A DNA stretch of 23,115 nucleotides, from contig DJBL01000110.1 of assembly GCA_002435595.1 (NCBI GenBank), forward strand, positions 1 through 23,115, in the 5' to 3' direction. Shown here one piece after another: positions 6,776 through 15,243 of this stretch (its first letter is position 1; every line of letters begins with the position of its first letter). The notes below the pieces were generated by a model. The model saw only the letters and a list, made by a program, of their open reading frames with translations, was not told the DNA's origin and made no database searches. The DNA is from Stenotrophomonas maltophilia. GTDB lineage: Bacteria; Pseudomonadota; Gammaproteobacteria; Xanthomonadales; Xanthomonadaceae. Position numbers and translations under genes: made by a program.

Positions 6776-7534
6776 TTACTGCGCGAGGTAGCCGCCATCG
6801 ATGGCGTAGTAGGTCCCGGTGGCGAAGCTGGCGTCGTCGCTGGCCAGCCAGCCCACCAGCCCGGCCACCTCGTCCGGTCGGCCCAGGCGGCCCAGGGCGT
6901 GCTTGCTTTCCAGCGCCTTCTTCACCGCCGGGTCCATCTTTTCCAGCAGCGGCGTGGCGATGAACCCCGGGCCCACCGCGTTGACCCGGATGCGGTCGGC
7001 GGCATGCTCCCACGCTGCCGTCTGGGTCAGCCCGACCACACCGTGCTTGGCCGCCACGTAAGCGGCCGAATTGTTGAAGCCCACCTGGCCCAGGATGGAA
7101 GCCATGTTGATGATGCTGCCGCCTTTGCCGGCGCTGCGCATCGCCTGGATCTGCGCGCGCTGGCACAGGAACACGCTGGTGAGGTTCACATCGATCACCC
7201 GCTTCCAGCCATCCACCGGGTACTCGCCGCTGCTGGCGGACGGGCCGCCGATACCGGCGTTGTTCACCGCGATGTCCAGCCCGCCCAGCTCCTGCACGGT
7301 GCGCTGCACCGCCGCCTCGACGGCGCTTTCATCGGTCACATCCAGCGCGATGCCGATCGCCCGGGCGCCCTTGGCGCGCAGTGCGTCGGCGGTCTTGCGC
7401 ACCGCGTCCTCCTTCAGATCCCACACCGCCACCGCCGCGCCGGACGCGGCCAGCAGCTCGGCGGCTGCCAGGCCGATGCCGGACACCCCGCCGGTCACGA
7501 CCGCCACCTTGCCCTTGAGCTGATAATCAATCAT
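6776..7534 (-). CDS. SDR-family NAD-dependent oxidoreductase
   Basis: A classical short-chain dehydrogenase of 252 residues. The nucleotide-binding TGGVSGIG is at residues 14-21, NNAG at 91-94, and the catalytic set is Asn117, Ser146, Tyr159 and Lys163. Asp39 at the end of the second beta strand (VAVWDLKED) favours NAD(H) over NADP(H); this is a rule of the family, not a measurement. The end DGGYLAQ is the usual SDR C-terminus. The substrate cannot be read from sequence; similar enzymes act on 3-hydroxyacyl, sugar or secondary alcohol groups. GAGG lies 9 nt before the ATG. It is divergent from the Old Yellow Enzyme gene over a 209-bp region, so the two may share regulation. Confidence 0.93.
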   Translation of the reverse strand: MIDYQLKGKVAVVTGGVSGIGLAAAELLAASGAAVAVWDLKEDAVRKTADALRAKGARAIGIALDVTDESAVEAAVQRTVQELGGLDIAVNNAGIGGPSASSGEYPVDGWKRVIDVNLTSVFLCQRAQIQAMRSAGKGGSIINMASILGQVGFNNSAAYVAAKHGVVGLTQTAAWEHAADRIRVNAVGPGFIATPLLEKMDPAVKKALESKHALGRLGRPDEVAGLVGWLASDDASFATGTYYAIDGGYLAQ

Positions 7535-7743
7535 CGCGTTGTACCTCTGCTTGGAAACATATCGGCAGGCATCCCCTGCATGCGTGCACGGTACGCCCGC
7601 GCGGCGTTACAGAACGTGCACGCGGGCGCCCGCAACAATGCTTCCCATCGCTGCAACGCAGCTGCCCCTATGCTGGATCGCACCCGTCCGCATCTTTCCT
7701 GTCCACGCCGCGTTTGCGCAGCGCCCTCCCCCAAGGTATGCCC

Positions 7744-8841
7744 ATGACTCCTCCCAGTAACGGCCCGCTGTTCACCCCTACCCGCCTCGGTGCGATCGCG
7801 GTGGCCAACCGCATCGCGATGGCACCGCTCACCCGCAACCGCGCCATCGAAGGGCGCGTGCCCAATCCCCTGGCAATCCAGTACTACCAGCAGCGCGCCA
7901 GCGCCGGCCTGATCATTGCCGAGGCTACGCAGATCAGCCCGCTCGGCCAGGGCTACCTGGACACGCCCGGGATCTACAGCCAGGACCAGATCGACGCCTG
8001 GAAGAAGGTCACCGACGCGGTGCATGCGCGCGGCGGCAGGATCGTGCTGCAGCTGTGGCACGTCGGCCGGATCTCGCACACCAGCCTGCTGCCCGAGGGC
8101 GAAGTGCCGGTGGCGCCGAGCGCGCTGCCGGCCAAGGCCAAGACCTTCACCAGCAAGGGCTTCGAGGATGTCTCGGCGCCGCGCGCACTGGAGCTCTCCG
8201 AGATTCCCGGGTTGATCCAGGACTACCGCCAGGCGGCACGCAATGCGATCACCGCCGGCTTCGATGGCGTGGAAGTGCACGCGGCCAACGGCTACCTGAT
8301 CGACCAGTTCCTGCGCGACGGCAGCAACCAGCGCACCGACGAATACGGTGGCAGCATCGAGAACCGCACGCGCCTGCTGGATGAGGTGGTCGGTGCCATC
8401 GCATCGGAGATTGGCCCTGAGCGTACCGGCGTGCGCCTGTCGCCGGTGACCCCGGCCAACGACGCCCACGACTCGAACCCGCAGCCGCTGTTCGAGCGCG
8501 CGGTCGAGCGCCTGGATGCGATTGGCCCGCTGGCCTTCATCCACGTCATCGAAGGCGCCACCGGCGGCCCGCGCGACAACATTCCGTTCGACTACGCCGC
8601 GCTTCGTGCGAAGTTCAAGGGCGCGTGGATCGCCAACAACGGCTACACCAAGGACGCCGCCGAAGCCGCCATCGCCTCCGGCTACGCCGACGTCATCGCC
8701 TTCGGTCGTCCGTTCATTGCCAACCCGGACCTGGTCGAACGCCTGCGCCTGGGCGTTGCGCTCTCCGAACTGGACCCGGACACGTTGTACGGCGGCGGCT
8801 CGCGCGGCTATACCGACTACCCCAGCGTCTCCGGTTCGTAA
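7744..8841 (+). CDS. Old Yellow Enzyme-family alkene reductase
   Basis: An FMN-dependent ene-reductase of 365 residues, in the NemA/XenA/OYE group of (beta/alpha)8 barrels. These use NAD(P)H to reduce activated C=C bonds or nitro compounds in the cytoplasm. Supporting segments: APLTRNR at 27-33, LQLWHVGRISH at 102-112, the substrate-binding pair His179/Asn182 and proton donor Tyr184 in VEVHAANGYLIDQFL, then SNQRTDEYGGSIENR, and the C-terminal ADVIAFGRPFIANPDL phosphate-binding region. The ATG at 7744 has AAGG 7 nt upstream; the ATG at 7738 would be only 1 nt from it. The physiological substrate is unknown. Divergence from the SDR gene suggests a detoxification or xenobiotic-carbonyl context. 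Confidence 0.93.
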   Translation: MTPPSNGPLFTPTRLGAIAVANRIAMAPLTRNRAIEGRVPNPLAIQYYQQRASAGLIIAEATQISPLGQGYLDTPGIYSQDQIDAWKKVTDAVHARGGRIVLQLWHVGRISHTSLLPEGEVPVAPSALPAKAKTFTSKGFEDVSAPRALELSEIPGLIQDYRQAARNAITAGFDGVEVHAANGYLIDQFLRDGSNQRTDEYGGSIENRTRLLDEVVGAIASEIGPERTGVRLSPVTPANDAHDSNPQPLFERAVERLDAIGPLAFIHVIEGATGGPRDNIPFDYAALRAKFKGAWIANNGYTKDAAEAAIASGYADVIAFGRPFIANPDLVERLRLGVALSELDPDTLYGGGSRGYTDYPSVSGS

Positions 8842-8852
8842 CCGCCCCGCGC

Positions 8853-8888
8853 AGCCGTAGCGCCGTCCCTGCGGGCGGTGCTACGGCT
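8853..8888. terminator. Bidirectional GTAG-type hairpin between convergent genes
   Basis: A 16-bp stem with two G-T wobbles and a 4-nt CTGC loop, beginning AGCCGTAGCGCCG and ending GGTGCTACGGCT. It contains GTAG at the stem foot and its reverse complement on the other arm, like Stenotrophomonas REP elements. It lies 12 bp after the reductase stop and includes the TAG stop codon of the convergent secreted-protein gene, so it can serve both transcripts. Confidence 0.6.
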
Positions 8889-10788
8889 TCTGCGCTGGCA
8901 TCGCATCACCGCCCTGCAGCACCGGCGTCAACGCAGCCGGCAACCGGCAAGGCTGCCGCGGTGCGCTGTCCACCCGCCAGTCCCCGCCCAGCAGCACCCC
9001 TGCCCCACGCGCCAACAGGTCATCCCCGGGCGCCGGGCAACTGACATCGCTGACCAGCACCTGCCCCTGCCGATCCACCCACTGCTGGACGAAGTAAGGG
9101 CCATCGGCCAGCGCCATCGTGCCCAGGTTGAGCCGGGCCACCGCCTGGTCCTCCACCTCGCCCTGCCAGGTGGTTTCCAGCGCCACGCCGGAGAAGACCA
9201 GGCGCCGCCGCGTCAGCACCGCGTAGTCGTCATCCAGCAGGGTCAGTTCCTCATCGCCGCCCTCCAGCGCGCGCCGCGCCCAGGTGCGGTCCGCGCTCCA
9301 CGGCAGGATCTCCAGGTACCGGGGAGGCAGCGGTTCGCTGCCATCGGCCAGCATCAGGCCCTGCTGTCCGTCGCGGGCGAACACCACCCGGCGTGCATCC
9401 ATGTGCACTACCGCGTCGAAGCCGCGCCCCACCACCCTGCCCAGGTCGCCGTTGTAGAGCCGGTTCTGGCCGGCGGCCGGGTCCCACAGCAGCAGCAGCG
9501 GCGGAGCCAGGTAATCGTCATCGATCGCCAGCCCGGCTGGCACCGTGTGCGCCACCGTGCCCTCCCACCACAGCCGTGGCGCGTGCTCGCCGGCAAACGT
9601 CCCCAGCACGCCACCGTCGAGCACGTCGATGTCCGCCACCTGCGGCCGATCGAACACCACCTGTCCCTGGCAGTCGAGCACGGCCGCGCCGCGCGACGCG
9701 TCCGCAGCACGCACCCGCCACGGCGGCGCCTGCCGCATCGCCTCGTCCGGCCTGCCCAGCACCGTGGCCACGGCGTCGGTCACCGCCTGCGGGGGTGCGT
9801 TGGCGTCGTCGTCATCGATCCACCAGCGTCCGCCGCAATAGTCCAGCCGGTAGCCACCGTGCTGGGCAGGCAGCGCCTGGAAGCGGCCATCGGCCAGCAA
9901 CCAGCCGCGTTCAGGCCTGTCCCGGTCGCTGCCGGTGGCGAAGCGGCGCACCTCGCGTGGCCAGTCGCCGCTCCCGGCGCTACCGCCGTACTGCTGGTAG
10001 CGCGGATGGAAGCCGTCCTGCTGGTAGCGTGCCGCGTCCAGCGTACGGCCCTGCGCATCCACGCGCCGCCACCAGTCGCGCTCGCGCAGCCACCAGCCGC
10101 CATCGGACACCGGCAAGAGCGCATCGATGACGGCCTCGAACAGCACCCCGTGCTGCTCATCGAGCACCTGGCAGGCCGCGTCCCCCGTGGCCGCGCAGAA
10201 CACATACGCGTGCCGCCCGGGGAACGGTCCAGCCACCCAGTGCCAGGCCCGCTCATCCTTCGCCAGCACCGCGCGAGCGTCCATGTCGAAGAAGCGCAGC
10301 GGGCCGGCCTGTGGCATCCACAACACCCGGTCCGGCACCGCCAACGGCCGCCAGTCGCCGTCCTGCATCGGCGGCCAACGCACCTGGCCCAGCGCATCGA
10401 CCACGCCCTGGCCCAGGCGCACGCCCGCGGCATCGATCATGAAGGCCTGCCACAGCGGCGGCTGTCCGGCAGCGCCGGGCAACACGAAGCGCTCGCCATA
10501 CTGCAGGTAGCCGGCGTCTTCGCGCAGCAGCCTGCCAGCATCATCGAACCATTGCTGTGGTGTGCCCTCGCCCTGCTCGCGCATCCAGCGATCGGCCGCC
10601 AGCCGATGCAGCCGCGCTGCGGTGGGGGCCACCCGCAACCGCCCGTCCACGCCGACCAACGCTTCGCCATCAAAGCGATAGCCCGGCACGGCGAAGGCCG
10701 CCCCGGTATCCACCTGCCGTACCGGCACCGAGGCCTGCGCCTGGGCCCCCAACGCCAGCAGCGCGCACCACGCGAACATCCTTTTCAT
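8881..10788 (-). CDS. Secreted hypothetical protein with WG-repeat-like segments
   Basis: A 635-residue protein beginning with a Sec signal peptide (MKRMFAWCALLALGAQAQAS; cleavage likely after AQA or QAS), so it is periplasmic or exported. It is rich in Trp, Gly, Asp and Arg. It contains repeated short beta-strand units in which a gene-product description such as GLMLADGSEPLPPRYLEIL is followed by a W-containing strand. This resembles WG repeats, which build beta-rich repeat folds. Five cysteines are spread over the mature part (for example FCAATGDAAC, DYCGG, LDCQG), suggesting disulfides. No catalytic motif was recognised and the function is unknown. Its TAG stop sits inside the shared hairpin with the reductase gene. 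Confidence 0.75.
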   Translation of the reverse strand: MKRMFAWCALLALGAQAQASVPVRQVDTGAAFAVPGYRFDGEALVGVDGRLRVAPTAARLHRLAADRWMREQGEGTPQQWFDDAGRLLREDAGYLQYGERFVLPGAAGQPPLWQAFMIDAAGVRLGQGVVDALGQVRWPPMQDGDWRPLAVPDRVLWMPQAGPLRFFDMDARAVLAKDERAWHWVAGPFPGRHAYVFCAATGDAACQVLDEQHGVLFEAVIDALLPVSDGGWWLRERDWWRRVDAQGRTLDAARYQQDGFHPRYQQYGGSAGSGDWPREVRRFATGSDRDRPERGWLLADGRFQALPAQHGGYRLDYCGGRWWIDDDDANAPPQAVTDAVATVLGRPDEAMRQAPPWRVRAADASRGAAVLDCQGQVVFDRPQVADIDVLDGGVLGTFAGEHAPRLWWEGTVAHTVPAGLAIDDDYLAPPLLLLWDPAAGQNRLYNGDLGRVVGRGFDAVVHMDARRVVFARDGQQGLMLADGSEPLPPRYLEILPWSADRTWARRALEGGDEELTLLDDDYAVLTRRRLVFSGVALETTWQGEVEDQAVARLNLGTMALADGPYFVQQWVDRQGQVLVSDVSCPAPGDDLLARGAGVLLGGDWRVDSAPRQPCRLPAALTPVLQGGDAMPAQKP

Positions 10789-10851
10789 CGATCACATCAG
10801 GCAGAACGGAGCTGCACGCTAGCGCCTGTGCGGTGGCGAGGCAATCGGGAG

Positions 10852-10925
10852 GTAGAGCCGACCGTTGGTCGGCTACACATGCCCCCGGATCAGCCCGCGA
10901 GAAGCCGACCAACGGTCGGCTCTAC
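10852..10925. repeat. Inverted pair of SMAG/REP elements
   Basis: Two copies of a 23-nt GTAG-headed hairpin lie head to head: GTAG at 10852 followed by AGCCGACC-GTT-GGTCGGCT, and the exact reverse complement at 10903-10925 ending CTAC. They are separated by 28 bp. GTAG at the stem foot defines the SMAG repeats of S. maltophilia. The pair lies downstream of the ester hydrolase and upstream of the secreted-protein gene, where it may cap the hydrolase mRNA. No REP-associated transposase gene is in the window. Confidence 0.85.
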
Positions 10926-10946
10926 CCGGTCCCGGTCGTGCCGGGG

Positions 10947-12842
10947 TCAATACACCGGCAACGAGATGAAGCTGGCCTGCTGCGGCGCGTGCCACACCTG
11001 CTGGGTGGCCTTCTGGTAATCGCCCGGCCTGGCCAGGTAGATGTTGGGCACGAAGGTCTGCGGGTTGCGGTCGTACAACGGGAACAGGCTCGACTGCACC
11101 TGCACCATCACCCGATGGCCCGGCTGGAACACGTGGTTGGCCGTGGGCAGGCCAAACCGGTAATCGAGCACCTGGTTGGCTGCGATCGCCTTGGGCGCGC
11201 TGAAACTCTCGCGGTAGCGCCCGCGGAAGATCGCCATCGACACCGCCAGTTCGTAGCCGCCCATCTCCGGCGTTGAAGGCGTCTGGTCGGGATACACGTC
11301 GATCAGCTTCACCACCCAGTCGGCATCGCTGCCGGTGGTGGCCGCGGCGAGGTTCACCTGCGGCGCACCGCCGATGCGCAGCGGTTCGGTCAACGGTTCG
11401 CTGACGAAGGTCAGCACATCCGGCCGCCCGTCCACGAAACGCTGGTCCTTGACCAGCCAACTGGTCCACATGTCGCGGTCGGCGAAGCGCACCGGGCGCG
11501 GCACGAACGGCACCGGCTTGGCCGGGTCGGCCACGTAGGCCTCATAGGTGGCTTCGCCCGGCTGCGGCGCCTCGAAGGACAGCTTGCCGCCCGCACGCAG
11601 GTACAGCGGCTTGCTCTGGGCGGCGGTGCGCGGCCACTGCTGCAGCTTGTCCCAGTGGTTCTCGCCGGTGTTGTAGATCAGCACCGGCGGCGTATCGGCC
11701 TTGGCCGCGCCGTCCACCAGGTACTGGTCGAAGAACGGCTTGAGCACGTCGCGGCGGAACTGCAATGCGGTGTCGCCGTCGAACTTCAGCGCGCCCAGGC
11801 TGCTGCCGTCGTAGTTCACCTGGCTATGCCGCCACGGGCCCATCACCAGGTAGTTGAGCGTGTTGCTGCTGTCGCGCGGCTCCATCGCCGCATAGCTGTG
11901 CACCGCGCCCCACATGTCCTCCTGGTCCCACAGGCCCTGCAGCCACATGGTGGGCACCTTCAGCGGGGTCTTGGCCATCTGCGCGTCCAGCGCCTGTTCC
12001 TGCCAGAACGCATCGTAGGCCGGGTGCTCGATCAGCTTGTGCCACCACGGCAGCTGGTCCAGCCCGTTGGCCTTGGCATAGTCGCCGGCCGAGCCGGCAC
12101 GCAGGAAGGTGGTGTAGTCGTCGTAGCCCACGCTGGGAATCGACGGCCCCTTGCCGCGCTTGGCCAACTGGCCGGTGAAATAACCGAAATTGACCTGCCG
12201 GAAGGCGCCGTAGTTGAGCCAGTCATCGCCCATCCAGCCGTCGATCATCGGACTCTGCGGCGCGGCCACCTTCAACGCCGGGTGCGGATGGGTCAGCGCC
12301 ATCACCACGGTGAAGCCCTCATACGAGGACCCCAGCATGCCGACCTTGCCGTTGCTTTCCGGCACGTGCTTGACCAGCCAGTCGATGGTATCCCACGCAT
12401 CGGTGGCATGGTCGACCTTGGTGCTGTTGAGTGGCCCGCGCAGCGGCCGGGTCATCACGTAATCGCCTTCGGAGCCGTACTTGCCGCGGATGTCCTGGAA
12501 GACGCGGATATAGCCACCATCGACGAACACCTCATCGCCCTGGGGCAGGATGTCGCGCATGTTCGGCGAATCGATGCGTTTGGCGCGGTTGGCCGCGTCA
12601 TACGGCGTGCGGGTCAGCAGGATCGGGGCGTTTTTCGCGCCCTTGGGCACCACGATCACCGTGTAGAGCTTTGTACCGTCACGCATCGGCACCATCACCA
12701 CGCGCTTGTCGTAGTTGTCGCCAGCGGTGGGGGTCACAAATCCCTTGGCCGGAATATCCGGGGTCATCGGCGCGGTCTGCGCCGAGACGCTGGCGGTAAC
12801 CATCAGGCTCAACAACACGACAGGCATGACACGGACACGCAT
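10947..12842 (-). CDS. Secreted alpha-amino-acid ester hydrolase (CocE/NonD family)
   Basis: A 631-residue alpha/beta hydrolase with signal peptide (MRVRVMPVVLLSLMVTASVS-AQ). Family enzymes hydrolyse, and can synthesise, esters and amides of alpha-amino acids, including beta-lactam side chains; they are often labelled glutaryl-7-ACA acylase. The residues match the X. citri enzyme with an offset of one: nucleophile Ser173 in GSSYEG (171-176), Asp306 and His339 (MGPWRHS), and the carboxylate cluster that binds the substrate amino group, Asp207, Glu308 and Asp309 (LWDQEDMWG). The C-terminal jelly-roll domain begins near residue 420. GGGAGAG lies just before the ATG at 12842. The protein is expected in the periplasm. 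Its natural substrate is not established. Confidence 0.92.
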   Translation of the reverse strand: MRVRVMPVVLLSLMVTASVSAQTAPMTPDIPAKGFVTPTAGDNYDKRVVMVPMRDGTKLYTVIVVPKGAKNAPILLTRTPYDAANRAKRIDSPNMRDILPQGDEVFVDGGYIRVFQDIRGKYGSEGDYVMTRPLRGPLNSTKVDHATDAWDTIDWLVKHVPESNGKVGMLGSSYEGFTVVMALTHPHPALKVAAPQSPMIDGWMGDDWLNYGAFRQVNFGYFTGQLAKRGKGPSIPSVGYDDYTTFLRAGSAGDYAKANGLDQLPWWHKLIEHPAYDAFWQEQALDAQMAKTPLKVPTMWLQGLWDQEDMWGAVHSYAAMEPRDSSNTLNYLVMGPWRHSQVNYDGSSLGALKFDGDTALQFRRDVLKPFFDQYLVDGAAKADTPPVLIYNTGENHWDKLQQWPRTAAQSKPLYLRAGGKLSFEAPQPGEATYEAYVADPAKPVPFVPRPVRFADRDMWTSWLVKDQRFVDGRPDVLTFVSEPLTEPLRIGGAPQVNLAAATTGSDADWVVKLIDVYPDQTPSTPEMGGYELAVSMAIFRGRYRESFSAPKAIAANQVLDYRFGLPTANHVFQPGHRVMVQVQSSLFPLYDRNPQTFVPNIYLARPGDYQKATQQVWHAPQQASFISLPVY

Positions 12843-13045
12843 GGGCTCTCTCCCGGCAGGTGGCGGCGAACAATCCCTGAAGCCTAGCGCCGCCCGCGCC
12901 GCGCCGGTAGATGCCGATGGTCCCAACGCCCGGCCCGCGCCCGCATTCAGCCATCAACCACCGTTTCGTGCAAAGCCACGCGCGCCACCGCAGAATGGGC
13001 CCCGGAGTCCATGGCGGCACTCGCCACCGGACCAGGCGGCCGAAG

Positions 13046-13429
13046 ATGAAGAACGACTACACATTGCAGGCACTGGTGCGCGCCGAGCTGGCATCACGGG
13101 AGGAAGCGCAGCGCGTCTATTTCCAGATGCGCGATGCCGTTGCCGCGGGCGAGCCATTCCAGCCCATCGCCGACCTGGAGGCGCTGGCGGGCGTCCTGCA
13201 GGACGACAGCTGCTACGTGGCACACAACGTGGTGACCTGGAAAGGGCGCACCGCCGTGTTCGGCGGACGCACCTTCCGGGCCACGGCAGCCGAGGTGGTC
13301 GCCTTCCTGCGCGGCGCAATGCAGGTCGGCGATGTGCGGCCGCTGCTCATCGCGCCCTGCTTCAGGGCGCGACCCGACTGCGTGGTGTTGGTCGACGAGG
13401 ACCAGCTCGGCGTTTACCGCGTGCGCTGA
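13046..13429 (+). CDS. Hypothetical protein, 127 residues
   Basis: I do not recognise this gene. From ATG 13046 it encodes a small soluble protein with no signal peptide or membrane segment: an N-terminal helix (YTLQALVRAELASREEAQRV), a middle part containing YVAHNVVTWKGRTAVFGG, and a C-terminal strand-rich end (RPDCVVLVDEDQLGVYRVR). The N-terminal part has the charge pattern of an amphipathic helix. The frame is open further upstream to 12911, but those codons are Arg/Pro/His-rich like non-coding shadow, and only a weak GAAG site precedes 13046. It is divergent from the ester hydrolase, and its stop is 1 bp from that of the convergent DUF4440 gene. Confidence 0.6.
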   Translation: MKNDYTLQALVRAELASREEAQRVYFQMRDAVAAGEPFQPIADLEALAGVLQDDSCYVAHNVVTWKGRTAVFGGRTFRATAAEVVAFLRGAMQVGDVRPLLIAPCFRARPDCVVLVDEDQLGVYRVR

Positions 13430-13430
13430 T

Positions 13431-13820
13431 TCACGCGCTGGCGGTTTCATGCAGCGCCACCCAGCGCCATTGCCCGTGCGCCTGGCGAAGCACGGCCAAC
13501 GATTCCCGCCAGCGCATTGCGCCCTCCTCCACCCCCTGGCCTTCGCGATAGCGCAGCAGGGCTAGCGGCGACGGCAGGGTCGTGGCCTGCACGGCCTCGA
13601 TGGCGATCACCAGCCCGGGACGTGCGCCGTGGCTGCCGGCGAACAACGCCTGCACGGCGTCGCGGTCCAGGCGCTGGCCGGCGACGCCGACCATGCTGAA
13701 GTCGTCGCTGAAACGCGCCATCAGCGTGTCCAGTGCGGATACCGGGATGCGCGCGTTGAACCAGTCTTCGATCAGCACATGCAGTGCGTGGATTTCGTCC
13801 AGGGCAGAAGTGTCGGTCAT
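13431..13820 (-). CDS. DUF4440/SnoaL-like (NTF2-fold) protein
   Basis: A 129-residue protein with the cone-shaped NTF2-like pattern: an N-terminal helix pair (LHVLIEDWFNARIPVSALDTLMARF), a DDFSMVGVAGQRLDRDAVQALF segment, and terminal antiparallel strands (LALLRYRE, MRWRESLAVLR, WRWVALHETA). Family members are found as small accessory enzymes or ligand-binding proteins; the specific role is unknown. The ATG at 13820 overlaps the stop of the upstream exporter gene as ATGA, so the two are co-translated. This implies a shared job, for example handling the compound the exporter moves. Confidence 0.85.
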   Translation of the reverse strand: MTDTSALDEIHALHVLIEDWFNARIPVSALDTLMARFSDDFSMVGVAGQRLDRDAVQALFAGSHGARPGLVIAIEAVQATTLPSPLALLRYREGQGVEEGAMRWRESLAVLRQAHGQWRWVALHETASA

Positions 13821-15172
13821 GCGGAGGTCCTCAAGGTCAGGGTGGACGCCGGCAGGCGCCAGAGCAGAAGCAGCGGCAGCAGGCTCATGCCGGCCGCCAG
13901 CAGCAGGGTCAAGGTGAAGGCGCGGTCGGGCGTCAGCGACGACAGCACCGCCAGCACGCACGCCAGCAGCGCGGCGGCCAGGCAGAAACTGAGTTGGCGG
14001 TTGAGATTCCAGAGCGCGCTGCCCGGCAGCAGTTCGTCGTCGGCCATGCCTTGGAACGCGAGGGTCTGCGCGCTGCTGCTGCACAGGCTGCCGCCCAGCC
14101 CCATCAGCGCAAACGCCAGCACCGGCAACCACGGCTGACCGGCCTGGACGCCGATCAGCAGCGCGATGCCCGTGGCCTGGCACAGCATGCCCGCGCTCAA
14201 CAACGGCCGCGCACCGATACGGGGCAGCCACTGCCGCGTGGTGACGATCGCGCAGGCCGAGGCGATCGCCCAGGGCAGCATGAAGCTGCCGATGGCCGCC
14301 GCGCCGTAGCCCTGCCGATGCAGCAGCAGCGTGGCCACCAGCTGGGCCCCGATGAAGGTGCCCGGCACCAGCAGGTACACCAGCATGGCCAGCCGCAGCG
14401 AAGGATGCCGCAGCAGCGTCCACTGCAGCACCGGCTGCACGGTGCGACGCGCGGTACGCGCATAGACCACCAGCACGGCCGCGGCAATCAACAGCAACCC
14501 GATGCCTTGCATGCGCTGCTGCGCCTCGGCGATCTGGCCCAAGGCTACCAGCAGCAGGCTCAGGCCCAGCGAGCCCAGCAACAGGCCGCGCCGGTCCAGC
14601 CGCGGCAGCGCCAACGGCGCCTCGGGACGGACCCACGCGGCGGCCAGCAGCAGCGTCAGCGCTGCCAGTGGCACGCTGGCCAGCAACACCCAGCGCCAGG
14701 ACCCCAGCCCGACCAGCCAGCCGCCGAGGGTCGGCGACAGCGCCGGCACCAGCAGCGCCACGGCCATGATCCGTGCGGTGAGGCGGCCACGTTCGGCCGC
14801 TGGGCAATGCCGGTAGGCCATCGCCTGCCCGACCGGGATCAGCAACCCGCCGCCCAATCCCTGCAGCAGCCGCCAGCCGATCAGCGCTTCGATGCTGGGC
14901 GCCGTGCCGGCCAGGATCGCACCCAGCGCAAACACCGCCAGTGACAGGCACAGCAGCCGGCGCTCACCCAGCCGCGCGGCCAGCCAGCTGCCCAGTGGGA
15001 TCACCAGGGTCAGGCCGAGCATGTAGGCGTTGCCGATCCACGCCAGCTGCGGCACCGAGGCGTGCAGATCGGTTGCCACGGCCGGATAGGCCACCGTGCC
15101 AATGAACATGTTGACCAGGTCCAGCGAGAACCCGAGCAGGTACAGCAGCTCCACGTTGGCGCGATAGGTCAT
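13817..15172 (-). CDS. DHA2-type MFS drug/proton antiporter
   Basis: A 451-residue inner-membrane protein of the EmrB/QacA-like major facilitator group, probably with 13-14 membrane helices. Motif A is visible as GSWLAARLGERR after the second helix. The antiporter motif C of drug exporters is visible as PALSPTLGGWLVG in the fifth helix. The gene begins MTYRANVELLYLLGF and has a divergent LysR neighbour with an inverted repeat in between, a classic arrangement for an inducible efflux system. The substrate is unknown. It is coupled to the DUF4440 gene by a 4-bp overlap. Confidence 0.9.
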   Translation of the reverse strand: MTYRANVELLYLLGFSLDLVNMFIGTVAYPAVATDLHASVPQLAWIGNAYMLGLTLVIPLGSWLAARLGERRLLCLSLAVFALGAILAGTAPSIEALIGWRLLQGLGGGLLIPVGQAMAYRHCPAAERGRLTARIMAVALLVPALSPTLGGWLVGLGSWRWVLLASVPLAALTLLLAAAWVRPEAPLALPRLDRRGLLLGSLGLSLLLVALGQIAEAQQRMQGIGLLLIAAAVLVVYARTARRTVQPVLQWTLLRHPSLRLAMLVYLLVPGTFIGAQLVATLLLHRQGYGAAAIGSFMLPWAIASACAIVTTRQWLPRIGARPLLSAGMLCQATGIALLIGVQAGQPWLPVLAFALMGLGGSLCSSSAQTLAFQGMADDELLPGSALWNLNRQLSFCLAAALLACVLAVLSSLTPDRAFTLTLLLAAGMSLLPLLLLWRLPASTLTLRTSA

Positions 15173-15243
15173 GCGGCACTCCGGTTGCGAGGCGGCAGCA
15201 TGCGCGCTGGAGGAAGCTGGATAAACAGAACATCGGATGCAAG

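Noticed and set aside
7622..7633. 12-bp palindrome GCGGGCGCCCGC between the SDR and OYE genes
   Set aside because: Symmetric, but all G/C in GC-rich DNA, with no second copy or half-site pattern, so chance is a sufficient explanation.
8878..11019. 713-codon frame opposite the secreted protein gene
   Set aside because: No start signal, composition dominated by His, Arg, Pro and Gln, runs through a REP pair and two gene boundaries.
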